Shown here in pieces: positions 46,729-59,389 of a DNA stretch of 64,000 bases. The stretch spans positions 12,688,501-12,752,500 of the forward strand of contig NC_135122.1 in NCBI RefSeq assembly GCF_050908995.1. Direction: 5' to 3'. The notes under the pieces are model-generated. The model saw only the letters and a list, made by a program, of their open reading frames with translations, was not told the origin of the DNA and did not search any database. Both the position numbers and the translations under genes were made by a program. Each line of letters starts with the position of its first letter. Positions within the stretch are counted from its first letter, which is position 1. Origin of the DNA: Andrena cerasifolii. Lineage: Eukaryota > Arthropoda > Insecta > Hymenoptera > Andrenidae.

Positions 46729-47689
46729 GGTAATTGTGGGACAGTTGCCGCACCTTACGCAAAATTGCCACCGTGTCTAAATTTTGCAATGAAAATTTGT
46801 TCCAAGGATACATATTATTAGTTGAACATCTTGTCCTACTACTAGCATTAAAGAAAATCAAATTTTTAATATCTGTCACCCTTAAAAAATTGAAACTAAG
46901 AAAAGACGTTTAATTTTCCATTTAAACTTGTCAATTTTAGCTTTTTATTTAAAAAAAATAGTAAAAGCAAAGTAAAATGTAACATTTTTTTAATTTATAC
47001 AGTTATAAAATACAATAAAATTGGAAAAATAAATAGGTACAGATATTATTTCTGTTTTTCTAAACTTAATTGTCTTTTCTTCTTCCTTCCACATTCATTA
47101 CACATAAAATAAAAATAAAATGTGAAAAAAGAGTAAAAAGCCCACAAATATATTTGGATTATCAGATTTGTCATTAAAAAATAAATAATTTGCTTTGAGA
47201 TATCGCGGTATCTATTTTGAGACACTTTTTTGTATTATTAACATTAAAAGCGCCATTTTTCGTGGACTTAGGTACGTTCCGATACAGTGCGCATAAAAGT
47301 GCGGCATCTATCCCAAATGCCCGGAAGAGACGCCGCATTTTCGTATTTCCAAGTGCTAGGTATGTCGCATATGACCTATTCTGGCCGAGAAATATTCCAC
47401 AGAGTTTCTTTAACGTATCAAAACAGTTATATCACGAAAAACTATGAATTTTTAACTACTGCGATAGCAAAAATAACTCGACGTATAACTATTGCGATGG
47501 GCTTACCTAAAAAAAAAATAGCAAAATCCTTAAAAAATAATAATGGAAACACGTTCTCGCTGATTAATCTAACCTAAACGAACAGCCTAAAGCAAATAAA
47601 ATCGACAGTGTTGTATTTTATTACCGATAACCCTGAAATACCGAAGGTGCGGCGCCTCTCCCAGTGCGGCATCTCTCCCACAATTACCC
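46729..47689. mobile_element. Non-autonomous DNA transposon with iterated ends, AT-rich (about 961 bp)
   Basis: The left end reads GGTAATTGTGGGACAGTTGC then CGCAC. The right end, reverse-complemented, reads GGGTAATTGTGGGAGAGATG then CCGCAC and is followed by TA in the flank (47690-47691). The motif GTGCGGCATCT[C/A]TCCCA occurs at the right end and internally near 47300, with a related GTGCGGCGCCTCTCCCA just inside. This arrangement of subterminal repeats is the same as in the element at 3674-4536. The interior is AT-rich, with a 96-codon frame (47287-47577, +) that I do not recognise and that includes one of the iterated motifs. Confidence 0.6.
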
Positions 47690-47699
47690 TAATTGCTTT

Positions 47700-49960
47700 T
47701 TAGCATCGAAGATTCAAATGGCACAATAAGAAGGAGCCTCCGAATGATTGCATTCTCGTAGAAATTGAATCGAATGGGCAAAGCCAAGAGAGGAAAACGT
47801 AGGAATTGCTAATTCCAGTGCAAGCGAAATCTATATTTGCGTACCGTTAGGGAAATAACCGATGAAGCCGATTGATCGGTCAGCGGCATCTGAAAATTCG
47901 AGGATCACCTCTCGTGGGACATTCATTTTGCCGGAGAAGCAGGAGAGGGGTATGGTCGGACGGTTCACCGACGCAATCGAGTTCGCACACGTCTGCGACG
48001 ACTACCGTTTGACCGACTGAAGTACTAGAATGCCAGTTTAATGAATAACGACGTACCTAATGACACACGACGTCATATCCCAGCTCGAGCAGCCACATAC
48101 GTCAGCTAGGATCAATTCCATCCGGAAAACCTACGTCGATGTTTGACGATGGCGGACGTTCGAACGACGCGAATTCGCCCGTCAAAGAGATTTCCACGAT
48201 TTCTGCTCGAGCCGACGAGCGATCGTGAAAGAGGAATGCGATTAATTGATATCCCTTTCGCGAGAGGTTAAAAATAAATCCAACGTCAGAATCGTGTCGG
48301 GTCGTGTGGATTGCCGGGGCCGATCCCGTTTGACTTTGACAAAAACTATCGCTCCCGATTTTCGTGTCCGTCGAAACTTTCACCAACGACAATTATTACA
48401 TCCGTGTGCGATAACAAGTTGCGGATAAGAATTTCAATTAGATGATAATCGAGCGACCGCACCATTGATCCCCAGCATCATCGAGCCATCGAACTGCGAG
48501 TTAACGTATTCCCCTGGCGGAACGATAAATTTCTAACCCAATTACACGTCCTAACAACTTGAAACTTGTAATACGTCGTCGAAGCCGGGCTACACGCTGC
48601 ATTATCTCACAGACGCGAGCGTTCAGCATGCTCCACACACCGTCACCTCGTCAGCTATCCACCGCGTTCTGCCGACCACGATTCTGTCGTAACGCTATTA
48701 CCGCGTCACCCTGTATCGACTGGAGAGCTTCAGCCAACGGTACGGGCCTTTCGACTATCGTAAGTGCCGTGTCCCGCGCTGTCCACCGCAGCAACACCTA
48801 CACCGTTCCGCGTTACTTATCGAGCCATGGCCGGCGTCCATCGAGAATAGAAGCGGGAACATGCAGGAAGCTGAAATGCCCGATGCACCTGACAGGTGCT
48901 CACGTATTCACCATCAGACAGCCCTTCACTCTCGGCGCATCAATCTCCCCTAGCCGCCCTGGCCAAAGATACGACGACGCTCGTAGATCGAAGCAGCTCG
49001 GCGTTTCGGTGCGGGCGGCGCGGTCGGTGGCCGTGTCCAGATCGCTGGACGGCAGACAATGACCTCCCCCGGCCGAGATTTTGCAATGTAACACGCGGAA
49101 CTTTTGTTTCTGCAGGTCCAACAGCGGAGGGACCACACGCGGGCTGCAAGCCGCGGCTCCGAGTGGGCCGCGATCTTCGTTCCGCGATCGCGATCGGGGC
49201 GAGCGCTGACGTGTCATCGTGGCCCGGCTTCCTCTGACCAACAGAGGGGTTCTTGTCGTTGAAAGAACACCTTGTGCTCCTCTTCCGTGAATGCTATTCG
49301 CGGTCGCGAGACAGGCCCGCTTTTCGTGGGACACGCGCTCCGACCGCGGTTTCCACCGTGTCTTTGTGAGCCGGCGGTGATTTACGGGCCGCTGTCTGCG
49401 GTCATTTTAATAATAATTTCTGGCCCGTTTGTTTATCGCGTTCAAGTCCCGCGTTCAAGTCCCGACGGAGTTATTTACGCTCCGAACGCTCGTATGGTAA
49501 TTGCGGCTCGGTTCCCGGACTTTTCTTGCGAAATGCCGAATTGAATTGTGTTTCGGGTGAATAGCAACGTTGCGCCCCATAACCGGGTAATGATGAATTG
49601 TTTACGATTGTACAACGCGTTAGTTTATCTCTCGCCACGAGCACCCAGTTATCGATTGCAACGATAATTACAAGGCTACCGGCGTTATATCGTAATAACC
49701 TTCACCCGACGAGAAAACAGTTTCGATCTCTTTAATGTCGCGATAACGCAAGAGCGTGCAGAGTAATTTCACGCCTCGCGAGCCCGAGGTAAGTGTCTCC
49801 TCTTCGAATTTCGCCCATCAGAAGCCGCGGGACCGAAGTTAAGAAACAAGTGTGAAGAAGTGTCCGAGGCGGGAATGAATATTTCGCGTATTCCGCGTTT
49901 GCGGCGAATGCATTAATTTGATTCCGATCGCGCACTCGTCCATTATAACATACCGTCAAT
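47700..49960. other. Unannotated non-coding stretch
   Basis: It is largely GC-rich. The region 48540-49560 contains open frames up to 167 codons (48559-49062, +), but they overlap minus-strand frames of similar length and show no domain. A 13-bp unit (CGCGTTCAAGTCC) is directly duplicated at 49438-49463. Confidence 0.35.
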
Positions 49961-49977
49961 TTGCTTTCGCGTAATGA

Positions 49978-50105
49978 CGAGCTTATTAATCTTCGTGATG
50001 AATAGAATTAAATATTTCAATAATCAAGGAAATGGCCGTGCAACAACCCCGCACCATTAATTATTTAATAATTAGAGTCATATTACAATTATTTGTAATT
50101 ACAGT
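49978..50105. promoter_or_regulatory. Cluster of TAAT/ATTA homeodomain-type words
   Basis: Within about 125 bp there are many TAAT or ATTA cores, including the near-palindromic ATTAATTATTTAATAATTA at about 50056-50074 and AATTATTTGTAATTAC at about 50087-50102, in otherwise GC-rich DNA. Clustered TAAT cores are typical of homeodomain-bound enhancers, but simple AT-richness would also give them. Confidence 0.2.
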
Positions 50106-50109
50106 CCAA

Positions 50110-51290
50110 TAAGAAATGATAAATTGCGCTCCAGTGCCGTCTGTTGCCGTGAATCCAGATTACGTAAAAACAAAATTGATATAATTTCATGGTAATTTTC
50201 GTGATGGCCGGCGTTCATAAGTTTTAAAGCATGCCGTGTCACTCTAATTATTACGTCGACGACCAAGACAGGCGAGTCATTGGAATAATGGTCCGGTAAA
50301 CGAGACATCCAACGCGTCACTCGATTCAGCATACGTATCTGGGTTGTTGATTCTTTTACTGCCCACATTTCCGACGGGCGACGCTCTCAGGAGCCGAGAC
50401 TGCAGAGTTTTATACAAGGCGATTCATAAAAAGCAGAAAACCGCTGCGATCCGCTGCGTCGGGCGTCTGAGTTTCGAGCTCATTCGATCAGCGTCACGCA
50501 CAGAAAGCAATCTTTCTGACAAACGATAGCCTTATTGCGAATGCAGCGCAAACGGGGCAGCCTCCCGCGGTGCGTAAAGGCCGGCTACGATTACGCAGTC
50601 GACAATTTCGCAGGGAATTCCGTGGAGCAAGCAGCCTGCCAGCCACCTGCCGCCGACATTTACTTTGTGGAAATCCATCGGCACGGCTCGACCGATTCCA
50701 CGGCATCGGCACGAACATCAAAGTGGGCAACGTCCATAACCGCGCGTGGTTCCATTCAAAGGAACCTGGGCGCGATTGTCTGTGTGTGTGTGTAACTTCG
50801 CAGGTTCGTGGCCATGGACTCGCCTGCACGATCAAAAGTAGTCGTGCTCGTATTGTACTGGGTGTTCGAGGTGGAAATATCTACACCACGGCAGTCAATT
50901 CTGCTGCGCAATTATGAGCAGAGTGTAATTTGTCGAGTGAAAGCCCAGGTGATCCAGGACTCGATACGCGACACACGAAACTCGAACTTCAGGGAGATCC
51001 TCAACTACTGAAGTGTTCAGGGTCCTGTGGATGCGCAAGTCTCTTAGGAGATTTCGGGTCATTATATGTAGTAGTATCAGTGATTCCAAGAATTTAAAGG
51101 ACACGACGAATCACTGTGATCCCTAGGGATCCCAAGTCTCTTAGGACTTTCAGATGCACGTGTCTCCGAAGGTTCCAGGACTTGGAGGTTCTCTAAAATT
51201 CGCGCACGGTGCGCACAGTGCTCTGTCCAATAACAATCTGGCGGGACAAAAGACGCAGGTCGTACATGAATCGTCAGTTAGGTGGAAATG
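50110..51290. other. Unannotated stretch with short repeats
   Basis: A short (TG)n lies at about 50780-50793. The 13-mer AAGTCTCTTAGGA occurs twice, about 95 bp apart (about 51039 and 51134), and the perfect palindrome GATCCCTAGGGATC lies between them at 51118-51131. No gene is recognised. Confidence 0.4.
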
Positions 51291-51299
51291 TTTATTATT

Positions 51300-52135
51300 T
51301 GATTGGAAAACACTATTCACACTGTTTTACCACCCTTAAAAGTTCGAAGTCAGCCTCCAAGGGTTTTTTGAAACCAAAATTCGTATTCCGGGGTTTCTTA
51401 AAATGTAGAAAGCGAATGTGAAATGTATTTTGTAAAGAAAAATTGTTTACAACCACGTTATTCAGAATGAATGACACATTTTAAATCCTAACATCACCAT
51501 TTTCTAAGATAGAATTATTTTAATTATGTATAAAAATTATGTAGAGTTGCAAATATTTGCAGGTGTACGAGGTTCCTGGGTATCTAGAGCTTTTCCAGCT
51601 AAACCTGTTGAAAAATTCCACCATTATTATGATTATATTTTAATTTTGTTCGTTGAAAAATAAAATACTCGTGGCTGAAGCTTGATTTACTACTTACTTG
51701 TACCCCTGCAATCCATTATTCAAAATACTAACAATTTAAATCGCGATACAATTGAGTACTTCTAATATATAGCTGATACTGACGCATTCTAACAGTCGGT
51801 TCCTAAGGGACCGAGTCGCGTACGTTTCGCCCATCGTTACTTTTATGAAATACGCATAAAGTTGCACACCATGTCGTTCCGACATCTCTGACTCAGTAGC
51901 TTGTGGTATAACCAAGATTCGTTCATTTTGGATGGTCATGATTTTGGATTTTGTCCCTCAATACAGCCCACTGTGCGGTGTTCCAAGTGTTAGGTGTCGC
52001 CTGTATCATGTCTAGCAAGGTTTCTTTCGAAATGAACGTTCGAAACCACGAAGGTATCACAAGCTCATGAGTCCCTCGGTATCGCGTATCATTCGAATGA
52101 GTAGCGCAGTGTCCAAACTCTTTTTGAGACACCTT
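51300..52135 (-). other. AT-rich island with an unrecognised minus-strand frame
   Basis: An AT-rich block in GC-rich surroundings. The minus-strand frame 52132-51923 (69 codons) has a balanced, protein-like composition, unlike most frames here, with for example the residues TPNTWNTAQWAVLRDK. An overlapping minus frame (51939-51736) follows in another phase. I do not recognise the sequence. It could be a decayed transposon gene fragment or chance. Confidence 0.2.
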
Positions 52136-52139
52136 GTAT

Positions 52140-55100
52140 GGCCCCTACCGAAACGCTTGCCTTTATTTCGGTCGGTGCCGGGGGCAAGGATCTTTAGCGG
52201 TGAAATTTTTACTGCCGGGTTCCCGTATCTTTACCGATTCGGAACACGATCGTACGAAATATAAATTCCCTTTTTATTCTGCCGCGATATCGCGCGAGGT
52301 CGGGTATCCGCGAGCAGCGCGTTTATACGTAGGTAAACGCGTGCCTGCGTGTGGAACGAGATTGGTGTGGGTGTCGTTAAACGCTAAGCCGCTCTGGGAT
52401 TTCGGTTATCTCTGGCCCGGATAGACTGCGTTAATTAAATGCGGTTATACTAATGAAATCCAAATACGTGCGCGTATTACGCACTTACCCGGTCGCGTCT
52501 GCGCGCAAGAAACGTGCGCGGGAACCGTTCGTCGATTCGCCGAAATCACCGATCGACTTTACCCGACGAGCCACTACCCCCGGGGAAATGTCACTGTCGT
52601 GCCCTGTCTCGCGAATTGGCGTTCAACAGCATCCGACGCGATGAAAGAACGAACGAAAGGAAACGGCGAACAGAGAGGCAGGGGAAGAGAGCGACGCCCG
52701 ACGCGCCCTGTTGGTACGTATGTATGTACGTCGTGTACGCGCCGGGGGAAAAAAAAACGAGGAGGAAACAAAGGGGTCAAATAAAGGAATGGGCTCCCAT
52801 TGCCAGAAAATAAAGTGGCCCTGTGACACGTGGGAAATTCTGGCAGACTGCAGAATGCAGGCTGTCGTCGGCGTATGAAAGAGTTTCGTATGGAAGTAGG
52901 AAGGGGGCGCGAATCAACGAGTGTAAATCAGTTTACTCTGGAGAAAAGGGGAAGATTGCAATCCGCGTATACCGTCTCTGCGTTTCCCGCCGAGGAATTC
53001 GGTCCGCGCCAGTTTACGGGCGTTGTAAGGAAGTCTCCCGTCCGTTATACTGAATGAAACTTTTTCAGAAGGAGCTGGCAATGTAATCAGACGGTGATTG
53101 CACGCCCCTACGTCGCGTCTTCCGTATGATCGCGAGGATGTTTAACCACTGGAAATTGTATCAGCAGGTTGGTAAACGTTGCTTCGCCACTTTTCTCCCC
53201 ACTACTCTAGCGCCAGAGGATCTGGGTGTCACAGAGTACACAGAACTCGATTAGTTTTGCGTCGAAATAATTACGAAACTAAACAAAGTTCCAGACCGAG
53301 GATCAGGGCCTTAAGATTGTCTGATAACACCCCCCGCAAATACTTTGCGTCGCGCAACTCTCCAAACGGCGAGACTATTAGTTATTTAACATGAACGCAC
53401 AATTTGCATCGATACTGCAAAACCTGCTCGAACTAAGGATGTCGCAAATCCTTTTATCGACGACTTCGGTTCGGTATGTCCATAGGAAATATCTGCCTCC
53501 GCGTTTACGTCACGTGCGACCCCGGTTCGCAATCAGAGAGTCAATTTCTTCGCGCAGTCTCCCACCGAGGAATTCGTATCCGGGCGGATTTTATCGTCGT
53601 TTGATTTGCCGTGAAAGACGATCTGTCAACCTAGCTCCGGTTGAATAGATCCCTATCCCCCGCCAGCCTTCCGTTCCGTGGACAATGGACGAGCACGAGC
53701 CGTGCTTTCAGTGACGCAGGGATTAGAAAAAGCGGGGTGAGAAGCTCGAGAAAGGCGTTCCGAGGGCGCGAGAGGAGCTCCATATTCGTCACGAGGCTTC
53801 GCCCTTTTCCTCGGGTATGAAAAACTTCACGACCGATAGGATTGAACGCTGGAACGCTGGGATCTTCAATTGGAACGATCACGTTCCACTTGTGTTCTTT
53901 CTTCGACTGGAAGATGGCAAAAATATGATCTATTGGACGGGGAATGCAAGTATAGCTTCCTTCGATCGATAGGCAATTAGAGGAGGGGTTACTTTACACC
54001 TTGGGCTAGCTTTGGAGCAAGAAATCATCAATTCGCGGTTGCATCGAATGACAGTAAGAGAAGGTCCAACTGTTAGTTTCCCAGAGCCTCGCGTGGCGAA
54101 TCGCTAATTGGAGAATTGTTATCGTTCGGCTCGCCTAGAAATCCGGCTAACAAGTTAATATGCACGGCAAACAGTACCAGCCGCGTGAAAATAGATTTAC
54201 GACGATTACGAGGCCGGGCAGGGGCCCGCTGCAAACGCATATAATTGTTTCACGGCTGAATGCCGTTGCATAATATTGCGCATTGTAACGCGGAGATCGT
54301 GGTCGGCCGACGGCCGTTGAATGCGCGTCGCGATTCCACCGGCACCGGCACAACGATGGAAAAACTGGCGAATCGGTCGGCTCGTCGCGTCGCGTGTTTA
54401 CGTGTTCCGAATGACAGCTGATAAATGCCAATCGCAATTGGAATTCTGTTTTATCGCCGACCCTGTCACCTGTTACGGAACAAGCGAAACACGATGTTTC
54501 GTGCGCTATTTCCGAATTCGGCTAGAACGCGCGAAAACACCGACCCGTAATTTGTCCAGGGAAATGCCACCGATATTGCTCGATCCGCTAATGTGTCGCG
54601 ACTAATCATTTCGTTGGCCGAGTCGCTCGACCCGGTGGCCTTTTGGCGGGTCGAGGGACAAGGTTCGCGTTTAATGAACTTTGGTAGCTACGTTCGATTA
54701 AATTAATAAACGTTGTCCGAGTTGCCTCGAATGTAAATCGGTCCCGCGGCATGGATCGTTCACGCTGGACCGATCTCGAGCGATCCATCGCGATTGATCC
54801 GGGGCACCGCGAGTGGGCACGACGAGAATCTGGTTCCTACCAGGGGTGGGTTGTTTGCACCCATTAAAAGTTGGAGTACCGGCCGAGTTGCCAGCAGGCC
54901 ATTCTAAAGAGGAACGTGAGAAATGAAACACGATTTCCGCCGCGTATATAACCGACTCGTTCCAATGAGGCCCCGATGAGAACGGCCAGTTCCGATTCCT
55001 AAGGATTTACGTGACGGGGTAGCTTGTTAGCCTTAAAAGCGCCCGCTCATTGGAAATCGATGCCTATGCACAGGCCGTCTTCGTAGCCTTACAGAAAACG

Positions 55101-56090
55101 TTCCTATACGTTCAATAAACGCGCGATGCATTCTATCATCCTCCTTATTGCTTTTCACAGATATCCATAAAATGTATCGGTTGTATCGCACAGGCTCTGT
55201 AAAGACTTTGCCGGCCTGAAAGGAACCCGACGACTCTGATACCTTTGTATCGTTACCTCGCGGCAGGATTACGTTCCTCAGACTCTCCCTTTTTACGAAT
55301 ATTTAGTGGCGCTTTCGGCGAGGAATTGCGAGACGGCATTCGGAATCGATTAATAACGCGCCAACAAGTGGATATTATTTTATCGTTAGCACGGGGATGA
55401 GTTTTCTGGGCGAAGCGCATATTTGCTGGCAAACAAATGTGCCAACGCGTTAGGCTCGCATTGCTTGCTCGCCTTATGCTCACTTGACTGTTTATGCTCA
55501 TCGATCTGCTTGCCCGGTGTTTGCCGGCGTGCGTCATTTCCAAGCAGATCAGTAATTTGCGGCTGTTCACGGGCGATTGATGTGCCGTCGTCTTGTCGAC
55601 GTGCGCCGTACACAATATCGCGCTGTAAAATTCATAAATCAAACTGGTCGCGGTGCACGCAACCAATTCGATGATCGTGCGATGAACACCGTCTCCTGCC
55701 AACTTCTATATAATATAATTGCTTCCCCGACGACGGCGCATCGTCGGCTTCCTGTCAGTCGAATGCACGGGCCACGGTGGACTTTCGTTCGCGGCGGGCC
55801 CGTGTGCCGCTTAAACTGGACAAAATCGTTACTCGCTTTATCGTCGGAACTTCGCGTTGTTAGAACAAGTTCCTTAATCGCCGGTGGCGCATCTGCGTAT
55901 CGGCTCGCTGCAGCTTCAGCCGCGAACCGCAGCAACCTGTACACGGTTGCAGCGGGCGCATAAGCTTATGCAGAGATTCAGGATCGATTGGCCGAACAGG
56001 CCGCGCCAACTTCGAGTCAACTGAATTATGTCCCGTCCACGTCGATTTGCACGCCATCGTCGCATTAGCTATTGGCAACGGATCATAACT
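52140..56090. other. Unannotated non-coding stretch
   Basis: CpG-rich unique-looking DNA without a supported gene, RNA or dispersed repeat. Confidence 0.4.
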
Positions 56091-56091
56091 G

Positions 56092-56105
56092 CCCCCCCCC
56101 CCCCC
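56092..56105 (+). repeat. Poly-C run (14 bp)
   Basis: An uninterrupted C homopolymer. Its exact length may be affected by sequencing error. Confidence 0.85.
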
Positions 56106-56109
56106 TCCC

Positions 56110-59100
56110 TGGATTGCTCGCCGCATACTGCAAATCGCTTCCGTTACACTTTCCACGAAATTTATATCGCAGCCTCTAGTCGGCGCACGACGTCGAGGAG
56201 TCCACCCACGTCTCCTCACCTTTATTCTAGCGTTCAACGGCGGCTGAGTTAATGGCGTTAAATTGGGATCTCGTCCAATCTCTCTCCTCGCGAGAAACTT
56301 TGCGAATATTCGCCAGCGAGGGGCGTATAAACTTGCATGCCTGGTACACAGAGTGCTTTTAAGATGATATCAGCTGCAGTATTAAGACTCCCCGAACTCC
56401 GAGGTATTTCTGTAAACTGATGGCATTTTAAAAGTATCCCGTGTGCCGCCCCTAATACGCGAGTGTTCTCGAAAGCCAGCTTAGCATCTTCGCATTTGGC
56501 CCCAGTAAGAGGAGGATTGCCTCTAGTGCAAGGGAACTCTATCAGGCGTTCGGTGTGTGCAAAGCACGTGGCCGTCTTGTGGGTTGTGCTTTTCCAAGAA
56601 TCGGCAAAGTTAATACAGCAGGGTGATCGATAAATTAGACGAAAGAAATTTCAACCTCATGCACGGCCGAGTCGGAGCATACATTCCCACCTATGTACAC
56701 TCGGTCAATAAAATAATAACGTTGACAGAACAAGCAGTTAAAATCTGCATACTATTTAAGGACGTCTACACGCGATGCTTTCTGCACGGTGCTGGAGTCG
56801 GCCAAGGCCCTCTGCCGCGCAGTTGCATCCCGGCTGCAGCAACCATTCTTTAACAGGGTTTCGTACGGCCGTTCATAATAACGCAGGCAATAAATCGCGC
56901 GCCATGGGAACGCGCAATGACGCTGTTCTAAATTATCTCCATTGACCACGAAATCTCATAAAGATTGACAGTGGCCGCAGACCGCAGCCATTTATTGGAA
57001 GTGGAATTTGTCGACTGACTTCGTCCCCGGACATTCGGTCTGGCGCAGACTGTTCCGCCGAGCGGCATCTCTCGCGCGCTTTATGCTTCGTAAAATGCAA
57101 CGTCCTCCAGCCAGCGGAGAAAAAAAGGCGAGGGAAGAATACCGAAGAGCACGTGCGCGCAAAAATTGAGCGGACGTGAAAGGGGAGGAAGCGATTCGTC
57201 GGCAGAATGGTCGGTTCCTGGAGATTTCGCGACATGACATGACACGTGAAAATATCGGAATGGTTTCGTGGAATGCAGAAGGCTCCCGGGAAGGCTCCAC
57301 GCAGCTGGGATGGAGAAAATCCGGATTCGATGTTAAAGATTTCGCGCTTCTCTACACGACGAAAGTTACTTAGCACTGTAGAGAGCATTGCGAGGTAACC
57401 AGAAAATTGTTCTAGGAGGACCTTGTCCCCGGTAGATTGGAATAATGTCTAAGCGAATTTGGCTGGGGAGGAGACGCCGCAAATTTGATTTTTATAGTCG
57501 CGTTTATAACTCGGTTAGGACATCCATCTACCCTTGCCGACTTTCTGTACCTTCATCCTCGGGGACGCCGGCGAAGGAAGGAAGGCGCGCGACGCCGGAG
57601 GTCTTTGACCCCGGGCCCCCGCGCAGGAAGAGAAAAAGAAATGTAGAAAAACAGGAAGAAGCCCGGCCTTGAATTCGCTGAATCAGGTCGTCGTCATCTT
57701 CCATGGGAACCGGCGTCCCTTATTAATTTCATTTTTATAGTCCCCTTCCCCTCCGCGAAACCTTGGACCGCTGGCTTCGTGGACAGCGAGCTTACGCGGC
57801 AACGGCGAAACTTTTAATCCCGGCCTTAATAATTATCGTATAAATAATAAAGCAAGCTCCACCCACGGAAGCGGCATTCTCGAATTTACGTACAAACGCG
57901 GCCAGCCGTTGCGAAACTTTGATTAATTTTTACATCGCGATAACGAGCGACGCCACGGCCAGACTCTTCTTCGACAGGTCGAGGTGGACGTGCAGGCCGA
58001 AAGTGTAACGTCCGCGGTTAAGTTTCCTCGGATAGCGGAAAAATTTCATTCCCCGCTGCAAGATCCTTTTAGCCTTGTACTCTTCGGGCAAACGAAGTTC
58101 ACAAACGAACGAAAATTCGATTTAGACTCCCATACATCATACGCCTCTCTTTCCCAGCCTGCTCGTCCCTCCGCCCTCGTTTCTCGAAGGACTCGCTCGT
58201 TCCACGCCGCGTCGCGTCGCTATTCCACGAAAGGAAATTCGCGTGGCGGGGCCACGAATCTCCAGCGCAGACACAACGGATATCTAATTTTTCTGTTTCA
58301 GAAAGTTTCGCCAGTGCCCGACGCTGCTTTCGCCCCAGGGACGAGCGATCGTGACGGCATTCCGCGAATTCTTCGCAGTGGCCACGAGACCCCGTGAAAA
58401 GTCCGCCGTACGACGAAGGAATCGGGGGTGACTCGATCGTTGCCGCGTTTCCGTCCGCGACGAGGACGGCTGCGAATCGCTCGACTGGAATTGCCCGTCC
58501 ATGTGCGCCAGTGGCTTTCAAAAGCGGTAATAATTCGCGAAAAGTTACCTCGAATTGCTGGGGAAGATCGGGACCGTCCGCAATTTCGGACGAGAATTAT
58601 TTGCGCGAACTTTCGGAATGTCCCCTCGGCGACAAAGCCATCGATGACTCGAAAAATTCTCGTACATTTCTCATCGCGGTTCTAGGTATGAATCTCGATT
58701 CTGTACCGACGTTCCACCTCAAAGTATGCGAACAACTGAGTAAGTAACCTAAATGAGATTTCACAGCCGATAGATGCGAGCATGGAATTATTAAAATCGG
58801 AATAAGCCCGAAGAAAAAGGGCTTAATACAAAGTACAAAGATACGTTAATATTTGAACGGCCAGTTCCGAGTTAAAAACTGTATTCAAAGGAACAATTAC
58901 AGTGTCTGATTGTACCGCGTTACGAACCGTTGAAAACTGAGTCGCGGTCAGTGCACCCATTCTCTTGCACAATTTTCGACGTAACAGAGAACAAAAACGT
59001 ACCGTATTAATTTTCCCCGGTCCGGCCGTTGTACCGTTCCGGTTCCGAGGAATCCCACTCCTCCCGATAATCGCCGGGGCAAAACCAAGCCACGATAATT

Positions 59101-59320
59101 CTACGGTTAATTGCTTGTACGTTAATTAAGCTTCGGTTCATATTTGGCGGTGTGGCATTACCGCGAATAACCCCCTGGTTGCCGGGGCTCGCCCCGGCAT
59201 ACCGCACCGTTTCCAGTAGCCGGTCGGATGTTCGTACTTTTGTTTAATGCCGCGAAAAGCGAGAATCGAGTGATACAAGGCATTCCCAAGATAGCATAAT
59301 TGCCGGCGCGTACAGAATCT
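56110..59320. other. Unannotated non-coding stretch
   Basis: No supported gene, RNA or repeat. Confidence 0.4.
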
Positions 59321-59329
59321 TGTAAGGTA

Positions 59330-59381
59330 TGCGCCGTCGACTCGAATGACAGTGCTCGATCACTGTCAGATCGACGTTGCA
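59330..59381 (+). other. Compact 52-nt hairpin
   Basis: TGACAGTG (59347-59354) pairs perfectly with CACTGTCA (59361-59368) around the loop CTCGAT. Below an asymmetric internal loop, CGTCGA (59335-59340) pairs with TCGACG (59371-59376), then TGC pairs with GCA after a 2x2 mismatch. It has 17 pairs in total. It is stable, but shorter than usual animal microRNA precursors. No family is recognised. Confidence 0.45.
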
Positions 59382-59389
59382 CGCCGTTG

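Noticed and set aside
48559..49062. 167-codon + frame
   Set aside because: It overlaps minus-strand frames of similar length, shows no recognisable motif, and lies in GC-rich DNA where long chance frames are expected.
49438..49465. Duplicated GTTCAAGTCCC resembling tRNA T-arms
   Set aside because: It is a simple 13-bp direct duplication without a cloverleaf.
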